From the NCBI GenBank assembly GCA_036384915.1, contig DASVLJ010000078.1, forward strand, positions 277,797 through 341,796: 64,000 nucleotides of DNA, given 5' to 3'. The stretch comes from PKWO01 sp036384915 (lineage in GTDB: Bacteria > Pseudomonadota > Gammaproteobacteria > Burkholderiales > Burkholderiaceae_D). Below the pieces are notes generated by a model. That model ran no database searches. It saw nothing but the letters and a program-made list of their open reading frames with translations, and had not been told where the DNA came from. Shown piece by piece: positions 18,729-27,039 of the stretch. A program made the position numbers and the translations under genes. The first letter of the stretch is position 1, and the number at the start of each line of letters is the position of its first letter.

Positions 18729-19994
18729 ATGCAAACCGAATCTGGAATCGAAATAGCGCACGTCGAGGATTTTTTCCTCGCGCGCCAGCCTATTCTCGAC
18801 CGCAGGCAATCGCTGGTCGCATACGAATTGCTGTTTCGCCGTGCCAGCTTCGGCGAGGCCGACGTGCTGAACGATCTTTCCGCCACGGCCTCGGTCATTG
18901 CCCACGCCTCCGAGCTCGGCATAGAGCAGGTGATAGGCAGTTCGCTTGGTTTTTTCAACGTCGATGCCGCGGTGCTGATGAGCGACATCGTCACCTTCCT
19001 GCCGCCGCAAAACGTGGTGCTCGAAATTCTCGAAACGGTCGAGGTGACGCCGGAAATTGTGGCGCGCGTCGCCGAGTTGCACAAAACCGGCTACAAATTT
19101 GCGCTCGATGACGTGGTAAGCGATTCGCAAGGTTTGCGCTTGCTGCTGCCGTATCTGTCCATCGTCAAGGTCGATATTGCGCAAGCCGGCCTGGAAAATC
19201 TCTCCCCCTTATGCGCGCAGCTAAAGGGCACGCCCGCCAGGCTGCTGGCCGAGAAGGTGGAAACGCAAGGCGAATTCGCGCATTGCCTGGCACTGGGCTT
19301 CGACCTGTTCCAGGGCTATTATTTCGCGCGTCCCGTGATCATCGCAGGCAAAAGTCTGACGCCCGCGCAATTGACGATGGTGCATCTCCTGGGCCTGCTC
19401 GATGCCGATGCCGATACGGCCGAACTTGAGCGCAGCATCAAGCGCGACGCTGCCATCGGCATCTCCTTGCTGCGCATGGTCAATACCCCGGCCGTGGGTG
19501 CGCCGCGCCGTATCGACAGCCTGGGCCAGGCCTTGCTGGTACTGGGCCGGGCGCAATTGCGGCGCTGGCTGCAGATCATGTTTTATGTCGAACAGCGCCA
19601 GGGTGGGCAGCATGTCTCGCCTTTGCTCGCCATGGCGACGACGCGCGGCAGGCTGATGGAACTGATGGCGCAAAATTACGCATCGCGCGACCGCGCCATG
19701 GCCGAGCGGGCCTTTGCCGTCGGCATCATGTCGCTGATGGATACCTTGTTCGGCATACCGATGGCGAATATACTGGAGCAGATGCCCGTGGCCGACGAGG
19801 TAAGCGTGGCGTTGCTGCTGCGCGAAGGCATGCTCGGCGACATGCTGCACCTGGTCGAATATCTCGAACGCATGCACGATTCCGGCGAGCAGGCGATTGA
19901 AGCCTTCTCCCGCCTGCAACTGACAAATGAAGATCTGGTTGATATCCAGCTTGACGCTTATGCGTGGAGCGATGCGGTAGCCAATAGCAATTGA
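18729..19994 (+). CDS. EAL-HDOD (YuxH-type) signalling protein
   Basis: A 421-residue protein with an N-terminal EAL-like domain (about 15-205) and a C-terminal HDOD domain (about 205-410). The EAL signature is YELLFRR; other landmarks are FFNVD, EILETVE, LDDVVSDSQG, VKVDIAQ, AEKVET and FQGYYFARP. The DDFGTG loop of active phosphodiesterases is replaced by DDVVSD, and this subfamily is often catalytically inactive, so it more likely binds c-di-GMP or proteins than degrades it. The HDOD part (SLLRMVNTPAVG, LGRAQLRRWLQIMF) lacks obvious HD metal ligands. No ribosome site clearly distinguishes other starts. Confidence 0.85.
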   Translation: MQTESGIEIAHVEDFFLARQPILDRRQSLVAYELLFRRASFGEADVLNDLSATASVIAHASELGIEQVIGSSLGFFNVDAAVLMSDIVTFLPPQNVVLEILETVEVTPEIVARVAELHKTGYKFALDDVVSDSQGLRLLLPYLSIVKVDIAQAGLENLSPLCAQLKGTPARLLAEKVETQGEFAHCLALGFDLFQGYYFARPVIIAGKSLTPAQLTMVHLLGLLDADADTAELERSIKRDAAIGISLLRMVNTPAVGAPRRIDSLGQALLVLGRAQLRRWLQIMFYVEQRQGGQHVSPLLAMATTRGRLMELMAQNYASRDRAMAERAFAVGIMSLMDTLFGIPMANILEQMPVADEVSVALLLREGMLGDMLHLVEYLERMHDSGEQAIEAFSRLQLTNEDLVDIQLDAYAWSDAVANSN

Positions 19995-19999
19995 AAAAT

Positions 20000-20118
20000 G
20001 GGCACCTCTGAAATCGTGGCGAGCAGGCCAAGGTCGGTTCGAGAAGCGCAACCGTACGACTGTACGCTGAGCATCGCAGGCCCGAGATTGGTCTGCGCGG
20101 TGGATTTTTGAGGTACCC
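20000..20118. repeat. Hairpin-forming intergenic element abutting greB
   Basis: A 119-bp imperfect inverted repeat: the ends GGGCACCTCTGAAA (20000-20013) and TTTTTGAGGTACCC (20105-20118) pair at 11 of 14 positions, inner segments GCAGGCCAAG and TTGGTCTGC pair, and the centre is GTAC-GACT-GTAC. The right arm contains GAGG, the probable ribosome site of greB, and ends directly before its ATG. It looks like a dispersed palindromic intergenic repeat. Confidence 0.6.
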
Positions 20119-20676
20119 ATGAATAAAGCGTTTGTTAAAGAAACTAACGACGACGATGAGGATATGGAAGGCGCCTTGCCTGCCATCCCTCCCGGCTCGA
20201 AGAATTACATCACGCCGCAAGGCCATCAGCGCATCAAGGACGAGTTGCTGCGCCTGATCGATGTCGACCGGCCCGAGGTGGTGCGCATCGTGCATTGGGC
20301 CGCCTCGAACGGCGACCGTTCCGAGAACGGCGACTACATCTACGGCAAGCGCCGCCTGCGCGAAATCGACAAGCGCATCCGCTTCCTGACCAAGCGTCTC
20401 GACCTGGCCGAAGTTGTCGATCCGAGCGTGCACCATGGCAGCGATCAAGTGTTCTTCGGCGCCACCGTCACCTACGAAAACCAGGACGGCGTGCAAACCA
20501 CGATCACCATCCTCGGCATTGACGAATCCGACCCGCTGAACGGCAAGATCAGCTGGATCGCGCCCGTGGCGCGTGCCATGACCAAATCGCGCGAGGGCGA
20601 TACCGTCACGCTGCAAACGCCTTCGGGGCTGGAAGAGCTGGAGATACTTGAGGTCAGCTATCCGGCGCCTCATTGA
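20119..20676 (+). CDS. greB: Transcription elongation factor GreB
   Basis: A 185-residue Gre factor that helps stalled RNA polymerase cleave backtracked transcripts. Residues about 30-105 form the N-terminal coiled coil, with the tip acidic residues in NGDRSENGDYIYGKRR; the C-terminal FKBP-like domain follows (VFFGATVTYENQDG, ISWIAPVARAM, DTVTLQTPSG). The extra acidic N-terminus (NDDDEDMEG) and the KRRLREIDKRIRFLTKRL helix fit GreB rather than GreA. The likely ribosome site GAGG lies in the right arm of the preceding hairpin element, so translation may depend on that structure. Confidence 0.92.
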   Translation: MNKAFVKETNDDDEDMEGALPAIPPGSKNYITPQGHQRIKDELLRLIDVDRPEVVRIVHWAASNGDRSENGDYIYGKRRLREIDKRIRFLTKRLDLAEVVDPSVHHGSDQVFFGATVTYENQDGVQTTITILGIDESDPLNGKISWIAPVARAMTKSREGDTVTLQTPSGLEELEILEVSYPAPH

Positions 20677-20686
20677 TACGCATCGT

Positions 20687-21505
20687 TCAGGCGCCGGCGT
20701 TCTGCCTGCGGTATTCCGAAGGGGTTTTGCCGACCAGTGAATGGAAGTCGCGTGAAAAGTGGGCCTGGTCGAAGTAGCCCAAGCGCTGCGCCAGACCGGC
20801 CAAGTCGATGTTGGCACCGCTGGCCAACAGGTCGGCCGCTTCCTGCAGGCGGTAGCGCATGATGACCCACTTCGGGCTGACTCCGACGTAGTCGGCCAGC
20901 AAGAGCTGCAGCGAACGCAAGCCCATGCCGCATTGTGCGGCCCATTCCTCGGCGCGCGTGATGTCGTGGTGTTCCTGGATATGCTTGAGCAAGGCGGCGA
21001 TTTTTTCCACCTTGGAATCGGGCGGCGGCAAGTGCGGGCGCAACAGCGTTTCGGCGGCGGCAACCATGCCGGCGTCGTCTGCCGCATCGAGCACCTGCCG
21101 CTCCGCACAGGCGTTGTCCCAGCCGAAAGTTTCGGAAACGGTCAGCGTCTTGTCCGTGATCGTTTGCAGCGAGCGGCCCAGCATGGAGCGGAATGCGCCG
21201 GCCTTGAAACGGACGCCGAGCACCCGTCCGGATTCCTGCAGGGTGTATTCGAAAGCGCCGCTGACGACGCCGAAAATGGCGGTTTTGCATTGGTCGAACA
21301 CCAGTTGCACGCTGGGGTAGGGCAGGGTACGCTGCACGAAGGGCGGCTTGCCCTGCAGGTCCCACTGCACGACCCAGTAGTGCTCGATCACGCTATCGAA
21401 CGGCGCGGCAGGCTGGTAACGTTCCAAGCGGAACATCTTCCCGGCCAATGCGGGCGCCACCACACCCTTGGCCTTGGTCGTAACCGGTTGCAATGTGTCG
21501 TTCAT
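20687..21505 (-). CDS. AraC-family transcriptional regulator
   Basis: A 272-residue regulator. The N-terminal domain (RLERYQPAAPFDSVIEHYWV, TLPYPSVQLVFDQ, VLGVRFKAGAFRSML) resembles the DUF6597-type sensing domain; the C-terminal AraC helix-turn-helix pair covers about 170-265, ending LAQRLGYFDQAHFSRDFHSLVGKTPSEYRR. Start at ATG 21505; the frame continues upstream only through the antisense of the next gene. It is divergent from a glutathione transferase gene with a 45-nt gap, so it may control that gene. Confidence 0.88.
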   Translation of the reverse strand: MNDTLQPVTTKAKGVVAPALAGKMFRLERYQPAAPFDSVIEHYWVVQWDLQGKPPFVQRTLPYPSVQLVFDQCKTAIFGVVSGAFEYTLQESGRVLGVRFKAGAFRSMLGRSLQTITDKTLTVSETFGWDNACAERQVLDAADDAGMVAAAETLLRPHLPPPDSKVEKIAALLKHIQEHHDITRAEEWAAQCGMGLRSLQLLLADYVGVSPKWVIMRYRLQEAADLLASGANIDLAGLAQRLGYFDQAHFSRDFHSLVGKTPSEYRRQNAGA

Positions 21506-21550
21506 CGGGATTCGCGTTTTTACAAGACTTGCGATTGAGGAGGTGCCACA

Positions 21551-22228
21551 ATGCCTGCACCGTCTACGATTGAGGATATCACGATGAACAATGTGAGCAA
21601 CACGGATCGCCGCGTCGTTTTCTTTCATTGCCCCAATAGCCGCGCCGGCGGTGTGCGCATTCTGCTCGAAGAGCTCGGCGCCGACTATGAGATGCGGGTC
21701 TTGAGCCTGAAGGCCGGGCAGCAGCGCGCGCCGGACTATCTGGCCGTCAACCCCATGGGCAAGGTGCCCGCCATCGTGCACGGAGATGCACTCGTCACCG
21801 AGCAGGCTGCCGTCTATATGTACATGGCCGATCTCTACCCCGAAACCGGTCTGGCGCCGGGCTTGCAGGATCCCCTGCGCGGCCCCTATCTGCGCTGGAT
21901 GGTGTTCTATGGCTCCTGCGTCGAGCCGGCCATTGTGGACCGCGCCTTCAAGCGCGAGCCGGTACAGCAATCGACTTGCCCGTATGGCGACTTCGATACC
22001 ATGTACCAGACAGTGGTCGATCAACTGGGCAAAGGGCCTTACATGCTCGGCGAGCGCTTTACCGCAGTCGATCTCCTCTGGGGGACCTCCTTGAACTGGT
22101 TGATCAAGTTCAAGCTGATGCCGGAATCGCCGGTGTTGACAGCCTACGTGGAGCGCGTGATGAGCCGGCCCGCGGTGCAAAGGGCGGTGGCGGCGGATGC
22201 GGAGTTGGTGAAGGCGACGGAAGCGTAA
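21551..22228 (+). CDS. Glutathione S-transferase
   Basis: A 225-residue GST-fold protein. N-terminal thioredoxin-like domain with HCPNSRAGGVRILLEELGA and the cis-Pro loop NPMGKVPAIV, then TEQAAVYMYMADLYP; the C-terminal helical domain has the N-capping GERFTAVDLLWG. ATG 21551 is chosen because GAGGAGG lies just upstream; an internal ATG (21584) is possible. Divergent from the AraC gene, convergent with leuA, with a strong shared terminator. Confidence 0.87.
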   Translation: MPAPSTIEDITMNNVSNTDRRVVFFHCPNSRAGGVRILLEELGADYEMRVLSLKAGQQRAPDYLAVNPMGKVPAIVHGDALVTEQAAVYMYMADLYPETGLAPGLQDPLRGPYLRWMVFYGSCVEPAIVDRAFKREPVQQSTCPYGDFDTMYQTVVDQLGKGPYMLGERFTAVDLLWGTSLNWLIKFKLMPESPVLTAYVERVMSRPAVQRAVAADAELVKATEA

Positions 22229-22240
22229 AAAGGAATGCAG

Positions 22241-22279
22241 GGCGGAAACGCGTGGCGGCGCACGCCACGCGTTTCCGCC
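22241..22279. terminator. Bidirectional hairpin between GST gene and leuA
   Basis: A perfect 17-bp inverted repeat (22241-22257 with 22263-22279), 5-nt loop GCGCA, between convergent genes. No long U-run on either side, but the stem is very stable and placed correctly to stop both transcripts. Confidence 0.75.
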
Positions 22280-22290
22280 CCAATGAAAAG

Positions 22291-23988
22291 CTACGCCGCG
22301 GCCTTGTTCTCCGCGTCCACCAGCGTCCGTTCTCCTGCCGCAATCTGCCGGTTCAAGCCACTGACGATGGCGCGGAACGACGCCGTCACGATATTGGCGT
22401 CGATGCCAACCCCAAAACGCGTCGTACCGTTGTTCAACCTCAGCTCGATATAGCTCGCCGCTTGCGCACTGGCGCCGCTGCCTATCGCATGCTCGTGGTA
22501 ATCCATCACGCGGATGTCATGGCCGAGCGCATGCGTGAAGGCATCGATCGGCCCATTGCCTTCGCCGTGCCGCGTGACCGGCATGCCGTATTCGAGCATG
22601 TCGACTTCCACCTTGGTCGTCTCGCCTCGCCCGCCGCCTTGCATGCGGTGCGCGATGTAGAGATAGGGCGCGTATTGCTCGAGATATTCCTTGCTGAACA
22701 GCGCATACAAATCCGCCGCGCTTGATTCCTTGCCCGTGGCATCGGTGACTTGCTGCACCGCACGCGAGAATTCGATCTGCAGGCGGCGCGGCATTTCCAG
22801 ACCATGTTCCTGTTCGAGCAGATAGGCGATGCCGCCCTTGCCGGATTGGCTGTTGACGCGGATCACGGCATCGTAGTTGCGGCCCACGTCGGCCGGGTCG
22901 ATCGGCAGGTAGGGCACTTCCCATTTCGCATCGGCGCGCTGTTGGGCAAAGCCTTTCTTGATCGCATCCTGGTGCGAACCCGAGAAGGCGGTGAACACCA
23001 GATCGCCGACATAGGGATGGCGCGGGTGCACCGGCAACTGGTTGCATTCTTCCACGCATTGGCGTACCGCATCGATGTCGGAAAAATCGAGCCCGGGCGG
23101 CACGCCTTGCGAATAGAGGTTCATCGCGAGCGTGACGAGATCGACGTTGCCGGTGCGTTCGCCATTGCCGAACAAACAGCCTTCGACGCGGTCGGCGCCG
23201 GCCATCACAGCCAATTCGGCCGAGGCAACGGCCGTACCGCGGTCGTTATGCGGATGGACCGAGAGCACGATGGCATCGCGCCGCGCGAGATGGCGGTGCA
23301 TCCACTCGATCTGGTCGGCATAGACGTTGGGCGTGCTGCATTCCACGGTGGAAGGCAGGTTGACGATCATCTTGCGCTCGGGCGTCGGTTGCCATATGGC
23401 CGATACGGCATCGCACACGCGCTTGGAAAAATCGAGCTCGGCCATGCTGAACGTCTCGGGCGAATACTGGAACGTCCATTCCGTTTCTGGCCGCTCGGCC
23501 GTCAATTGCTTGATCAGGCGCGTGCCGTTTTCGGCGATGGCCTGGACTTCCTCGCGCGACATGCCGAACACGATCTTGCGGAAAGCCGGTGCGATGGGAT
23601 TGTACAGATGCACAATGGCGCGCTTGGCACCGGCGAGCGAAGCGACGGTGCGGCGGATCAGGTCTTCGCGCGATTGCGTAAGCACTTCGATGGTCACGTC
23701 GTCGGGAATGCGGTCTTCCTCGATCAGCTTGCGCACGAAATCGAAATCAGTCTGCGAAGCGGAAGGGAAGGCGGCTTCGATCTGCTTCAAGCCGATTTTT
23801 ACCAGCATCTCGAAAAACTGGAGCTTGCGCTCCGGGTTCATCGGCTCAATCAAGGCCTGGTTGCCGTCGCGCAGATCGGTGCTCATCCAGATCGGTGCGC
23901 GTTCGATGACACGGTCGGGCCAGGTGCGCGCACTCATGGGCACGGCGGGAAACGGTCGGTACTTCTTTGCCGGGTGTTGCAACATCAT
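22291..23988 (-). CDS. leuA: 2-isopropylmalate synthase (long form)
   Basis: A 565-residue enzyme condensing acetyl-CoA and 2-oxoisovalerate in the first committed step of leucine synthesis. N-terminal HMGL-like TIM barrel: MSTDLRDGNQALIEPM (metal Asp), the LSVHPHNDRGTAV signature with the metal-binding His pair, GADRVEGCLFGNGERTGNVD. The C-terminal LeuA allosteric domain follows (after about residue 430), where leucine feedback is expected. Start ATG 23988 has GAGAGG 6 nt upstream; a second ATG follows directly. A 335-nt leader with leucine-rich short ORFs precedes it, indicating attenuation control. Confidence 0.95.
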   Translation of the reverse strand: MMLQHPAKKYRPFPAVPMSARTWPDRVIERAPIWMSTDLRDGNQALIEPMNPERKLQFFEMLVKIGLKQIEAAFPSASQTDFDFVRKLIEEDRIPDDVTIEVLTQSREDLIRRTVASLAGAKRAIVHLYNPIAPAFRKIVFGMSREEVQAIAENGTRLIKQLTAERPETEWTFQYSPETFSMAELDFSKRVCDAVSAIWQPTPERKMIVNLPSTVECSTPNVYADQIEWMHRHLARRDAIVLSVHPHNDRGTAVASAELAVMAGADRVEGCLFGNGERTGNVDLVTLAMNLYSQGVPPGLDFSDIDAVRQCVEECNQLPVHPRHPYVGDLVFTAFSGSHQDAIKKGFAQQRADAKWEVPYLPIDPADVGRNYDAVIRVNSQSGKGGIAYLLEQEHGLEMPRRLQIEFSRAVQQVTDATGKESSAADLYALFSKEYLEQYAPYLYIAHRMQGGGRGETTKVEVDMLEYGMPVTRHGEGNGPIDAFTHALGHDIRVMDYHEHAIGSGASAQAASYIELRLNNGTTRFGVGIDANIVTASFRAIVSGLNRQIAAGERTLVDAENKAAA

Positions 23989-24038
23989 GATTAACCTCTC
24001 GATAGTGTGTTCAGGGCTCCTTCGTGGTGTGGCGCAAA

Positions 24039-24075
24039 GGCTGCCTGACTGCCACTAACGCGAGGCCAGGCAACC
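24039..24075 (-). terminator. Hairpin in leuA leader (possible attenuator)
   Basis: On the minus strand GGTTGCCTG pairs with CAGGCAGCC (9 bp, one G-U), followed by TTTGCGCC. The 5' arm falls in the last codons of the second leucine-rich leader ORF, as expected for a ribosome-position-sensitive attenuator. The U-run is short, so it may act with other structures or through Rho. Confidence 0.4.
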
Positions 24076-24162
24076 GAGCGGTAGCAGTAGCAGTGCGGCC
24101 GAACGCGTAGCTGCGACGGATTCGCGGGCAACATCGGCAGCAGTTTGCGGTTGGCGGCACAT
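24055..24162 (-). CDS. Second Leu-rich short ORF in leuA leader
   Basis: A 35-codon ORF (ATG 24162 to TAG 24055). It begins MCRQPQTAAD and near its end encodes ALLLLPLGCLASR, i.e. four consecutive leucines (CTG CTA CTG CTA) within eight codons of which six are Leu. Its end overlaps a hairpin that could act as attenuator. No clear ribosome site, so translation is unproven; it may be coupled to an upstream ORF or may simply be leader RNA. Confidence 0.4.
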   Translation of the reverse strand: MCRQPQTAADVARESVAATRSAALLLLPLGCLASR

Positions 24163-24253
24163 GGTGCGGTCTAAGGTTTTCCTAAATGGCTCAAGAGAGC
24201 GGGAGGTGTTGCGGGGACTGAGGGTACGGCATGCTGCGGACGCAGCGACGGAA

Positions 24254-24322
24254 TCAGCGTAGCGCCAGTAGCAGCGGCGCGCCGGGTAGCGGTAGGGATA
24301 ACAGGAGCAACGATGTCGTCAT
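24254..24322 (-). CDS. leuL: leuA leader peptide
   Basis: A 22-codon ORF starting ATG ACG ACA TCG and containing ten leucine codons: TTG CTC CTG TTA, then CTA, CTA, CTG CTA CTG and CTA, ending CGC TGA. Four are CTA and one TTA, codons rare in this GC-rich genome, which is typical of leucine attenuator leaders. The promoter at 24331-24359 puts the transcript start at or within about 3 nt of the ATG, so it would be translated from a leaderless or nearly leaderless mRNA. It lies 265 nt upstream of leuA on the same strand. Confidence 0.75.
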   Translation of the reverse strand: MTTSLLLLSLPLPGAPLLLALR

Positions 24323-24330
24323 GCCAGTAA

Positions 24331-24359
24331 CTCTAACCAAGCTTGGCTGCATTTGTCAA
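24331..24359 (-). promoter_or_regulatory. Sigma-70 promoter of the leuA leader
   Basis: On the minus strand a perfect TTGACA (24354-24359) is 17 bp from TTAGAG (24331-24336). The predicted start is about 24322-24325, right at the leader-peptide ATG (24322). Confidence 0.7.
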
Positions 24360-24593
24360 CTGCATGGTTTCATGATTTCATTTATTTGAATTCGTACTTA
24401 ACCCGGAAGCGCTTTATCTACCGTTGCTAATGCACTCAAGACGATCGCGGCACCAAACTGAGCCGGTCGAACACAATGGTTGACTCGCGGCTTGCCGCCC
24501 GGTAATGGTCTTTTCAAGCCATAACTACCGTTGACGCGATGGATTTTCCTGAGTATCGTGCCTCCATAAAAACGACTACTGGGGAATTCTTCC

Positions 24594-25286
24594 ATGACCG
24601 ACATCTATAAGGCGCCGGCTGCAAATTTCGCAGACCCGGCGTCAAGCGGCCCATCCGATTTCACCATCTCCGCCGCGCTAAGCGAAGCCTGGGCCAAGAC
24701 CCATGGCAACAAGGGGACGATCTGGCTCGCCTTCGGGCTGTATATGCTCGTCGTGATTCCGATTTCGCTGGTGCTTCAGCATTTTCTTAAGGAAGGCATG
24801 TTCGCCGACGGCATGCGTTTCGTCGTCACCAATAGCGTGGACGTGGCGCTGGCGGCCGGCATGTGGATGCTGGGTGTGAAGCTGGCTTCCGGCGTCAGGG
24901 CGGAGGCGAAAGAGGTATATGCCTACATCGAGTATTTCCCCAGGCTGCTTGCCACGTATATGTTGATGAACGTACTCGTCGTGGCCGGCTTTCTCCTGCT
25001 CATTTTGCCTGGCATTTATCTGGCAATCGCTTATTCCGCCTCGTCTATCCTGATCGTCGACAAAAAGCTGGGAATCTGGGAAGCGCTGGAGACTTCGCGC
25101 AAGGCCTTGACGCATTGTTGGTTCCGCGTCTTCTTTCTCGCACTGGCCTACCTGCTGATCATGATCCTGTCGGCGCTGCCCCTGGGCATAGGCTTGATCT
25201 GGACGCTGCCCATGGGGGTGGTTCTCAAGGGTATCGTCTATCGCGAAGTGTTTGGTTTTGCGCAGGTGGTCGCGGAGACCGCTTAA
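24594..25286 (+). CDS. Integral membrane protein of unknown function
   Basis: A 230-residue protein with a short polar N-terminus (MTDIYKAPAANFADPAS) and about five to six hydrophobic segments, including LAFGLYMLVVIPISLVL, LLATYMLMNVLVVAGFLLLILPGIYLAI and VFFLALAYLLIMILSALPLGI. The LPGIYLAIAYSASSILIVDKKLGIWEALETSRK segment is typical of YciC/DUF975-like and related glycerophosphodiester-phosphodiesterase membrane domains. No catalytic residues are visible. No operon partner: the next gene is convergent. 24377-24593 upstream holds no clear element. Confidence 0.6.
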   Translation: MTDIYKAPAANFADPASSGPSDFTISAALSEAWAKTHGNKGTIWLAFGLYMLVVIPISLVLQHFLKEGMFADGMRFVVTNSVDVALAAGMWMLGVKLASGVRAEAKEVYAYIEYFPRLLATYMLMNVLVVAGFLLLILPGIYLAIAYSASSILIVDKKLGIWEALETSRKALTHCWFRVFFLALAYLLIMILSALPLGIGLIWTLPMGVVLKGIVYREVFGFAQVVAETA

Positions 25287-25338
25287 GGAAACAGCGCAGC
25301 AATGCCTTGCTTTGGACTCTGACCATTTGAAATCGGTT

Positions 25339-25893
25339 TTAGTGCGCAAGGTTTTCCCGCAGCATATTGCAAAACAGTGCGCCTTGTTCGATCGCGTCGT
25401 CGAGCGCAACATGATTGTGCGGCAGCGCGTCGAACCAGCGTTTGGGCATGTTGCGCTTGGTGCTGTCGCGGTAACCTGTCTTGAGCATGGCCATGGCATA
25501 GCTCTTGATGTCGAGCGCCGAATGGCTGAACGGGCTTGCCCCGGTGAAGTGGATCAGGTACCAGTAGACGAACAGGAAGTCGAACCCGGCGGGGTAGGCT
25601 ACGAATACTGGACGCCCCGGTAGCGCATTGATCCAGGCCACGTAGCGTTGCATTGCCGCTTCCGGTGCTTCCAGGTTCTTGCGGCATGCGGCCCAGGCCT
25701 CGGGCTGGCTGGCCCACCATGCAGCGGTCTTGGGATCGGCCTTGGCGCCCGGTAGGGTGTCGAGGTTGGTGCTGAAGGTGGAAATCAGCGTCTTGTCGGC
25801 GTCGTAGGCGGCCGAGCCGAAGCTCAGCATCGAGTGCGGGCCGGGAATCGGCCCATCGGTCTCGACGTCCGTGCTGATATAGATTTCTTTCAT
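25339..25893 (-). CDS. 3'-5' exonuclease, DEDD superfamily
   Basis: A 184-residue exonuclease-like protein. Exo I motif STDVETDGPIPG (Asp and Glu metal ligands), Exo II region YPAGFDFLFVYWYL (Asp) and a C-terminal PHNHVALDDAIEQ, giving the His-x4-Asp of DEDDh enzymes. Similar short proteins are annotated as exoribonucleases. I chose ATG 25893 with AAGGAGAATAATA upstream over the longer frame to 25965. Substrate is unknown; it may act on RNA ends. Confidence 0.8.
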   Translation of the reverse strand: MKEIYISTDVETDGPIPGPHSMLSFGSAAYDADKTLISTFSTNLDTLPGAKADPKTAAWWASQPEAWAACRKNLEAPEAAMQRYVAWINALPGRPVFVAYPAGFDFLFVYWYLIHFTGASPFSHSALDIKSYAMAMLKTGYRDSTKRNMPKRWFDALPHNHVALDDAIEQGALFCNMLRENLAH

Positions 25894-26113
25894 TATTATT
25901 CTCCTTGTCGATTTTCGTAAGAATGCCATCCCGAGCGCGTCACGCGCGGGTGGTAGGTCAATCAAAGCGGGAGCGATAAGCGGGGGGAGGGAAAATCGTC
26001 AGCCATGCTTTGTTATTGTTTTTCGGGATGACTGATCATATTGTAGAATCGTTTGTTCTTGTTTGCCAAGCGGACCCATTGCCGTTGTGGCTTCCATTCC
26101 ACATTTGCTCCAC

Positions 26114-26998
26114 ATGACCCCATTGCAGCGCGCCCTCGAAACCCTGGAAGGATTGTCTCTTGGCGACGCCTTCGGCCAATGCTTTTTCCAGGAAGCCGAT
26201 CCCGACCACATGGCGCGCGAGCAGCGTCTGCCCGCGGCGCCCTGGTATTACACCGACGATACCGAGATGTCGTTATCGATGATATCGGTGCTGCGTCGGC
26301 ATGGCTGCATTGAACAGGCCGAGTTGGCGCACAGTCTGGCGCAACACTATGACTATGATCGCGCCTATGGTCCGTCGATGCACCGCGTGCTCGAACGTAT
26401 CCGCCAGGGTGAGCCATGGCAAGACGTGGGGCGAAACTCGTTCGAAGGGCAGGGGTCTTATGGCAACGGCGCGGCCATGCGCGCCGCACCGCTGGGCGCG
26501 TACTTTGCCGACGACCTTGAGCTCGCTGCGGCCGAAGCGTCGCTCTCGGCGAAAGTGACGCATGCGCATCCTGAAGGTATCGCAGGCGCGATAGCCGTAG
26601 CGCTTGCCGCTGCGCTGGCTTGGCAATCGCGCGGCAAGGCTCGCACGCACGAGGATTTTCTAAATATGGTCGTTAGGACATTGCCGCCGAGCGAAGTCCG
26701 CTCCAAAATTGCGCGCGCGGCGAGCATGGCCAAATCATCCTGGCAGTTTGCCGTGTCCGTGCTCGGCAATGGCACCGGCATGTCGGCCCAGGATACGGTG
26801 CCCTATGCGCTCTGGTGCTGCGGGCAAGCGCTGAACGATTGGGAACAGGCTTTGTGGTTAGCTGTGGGTAGTGGCGGGGACCGCGACACGCTCGGCGCGA
26901 TCGTCGGCGGCATCATGGCGGCACGCCTGGGTGTGCAGGCCTTGCCGCCAGGATGGCTCGCGCGCAGGGAGGTGCTGCCGGATTGGCATTTGCACTAG
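26114..26998 (+). CDS. ADP-ribosylglycohydrolase family protein
   Basis: A 294-residue enzyme of the DraG/ARH fold, expected to remove ADP-ribose from arginine-type or other linkages using two Mg ions. Hallmarks: GDAFGQCFF near the N-terminus, YTDDTEMSLS (metal ligands), GNGAAMRAAPLG, and GGDRDTLGAIVGGI near the C-terminus. I chose ATG 26114 because the alternative upstream start (26063) is TTG. No ADP-ribosyltransferase gene is visible nearby; the target could be a protein, nucleic acid or small molecule. Confidence 0.88.
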   Translation: MTPLQRALETLEGLSLGDAFGQCFFQEADPDHMAREQRLPAAPWYYTDDTEMSLSMISVLRRHGCIEQAELAHSLAQHYDYDRAYGPSMHRVLERIRQGEPWQDVGRNSFEGQGSYGNGAAMRAAPLGAYFADDLELAAAEASLSAKVTHAHPEGIAGAIAVALAAALAWQSRGKARTHEDFLNMVVRTLPPSEVRSKIARAASMAKSSWQFAVSVLGNGTGMSAQDTVPYALWCCGQALNDWEQALWLAVGSGGDRDTLGAIVGGIMAARLGVQALPPGWLARREVLPDWHLH

Positions 26999-27039
26999 CG
27001 CGCGTCGACCAATTCCGGTCCCTGCCCGTCGTTCATGAC

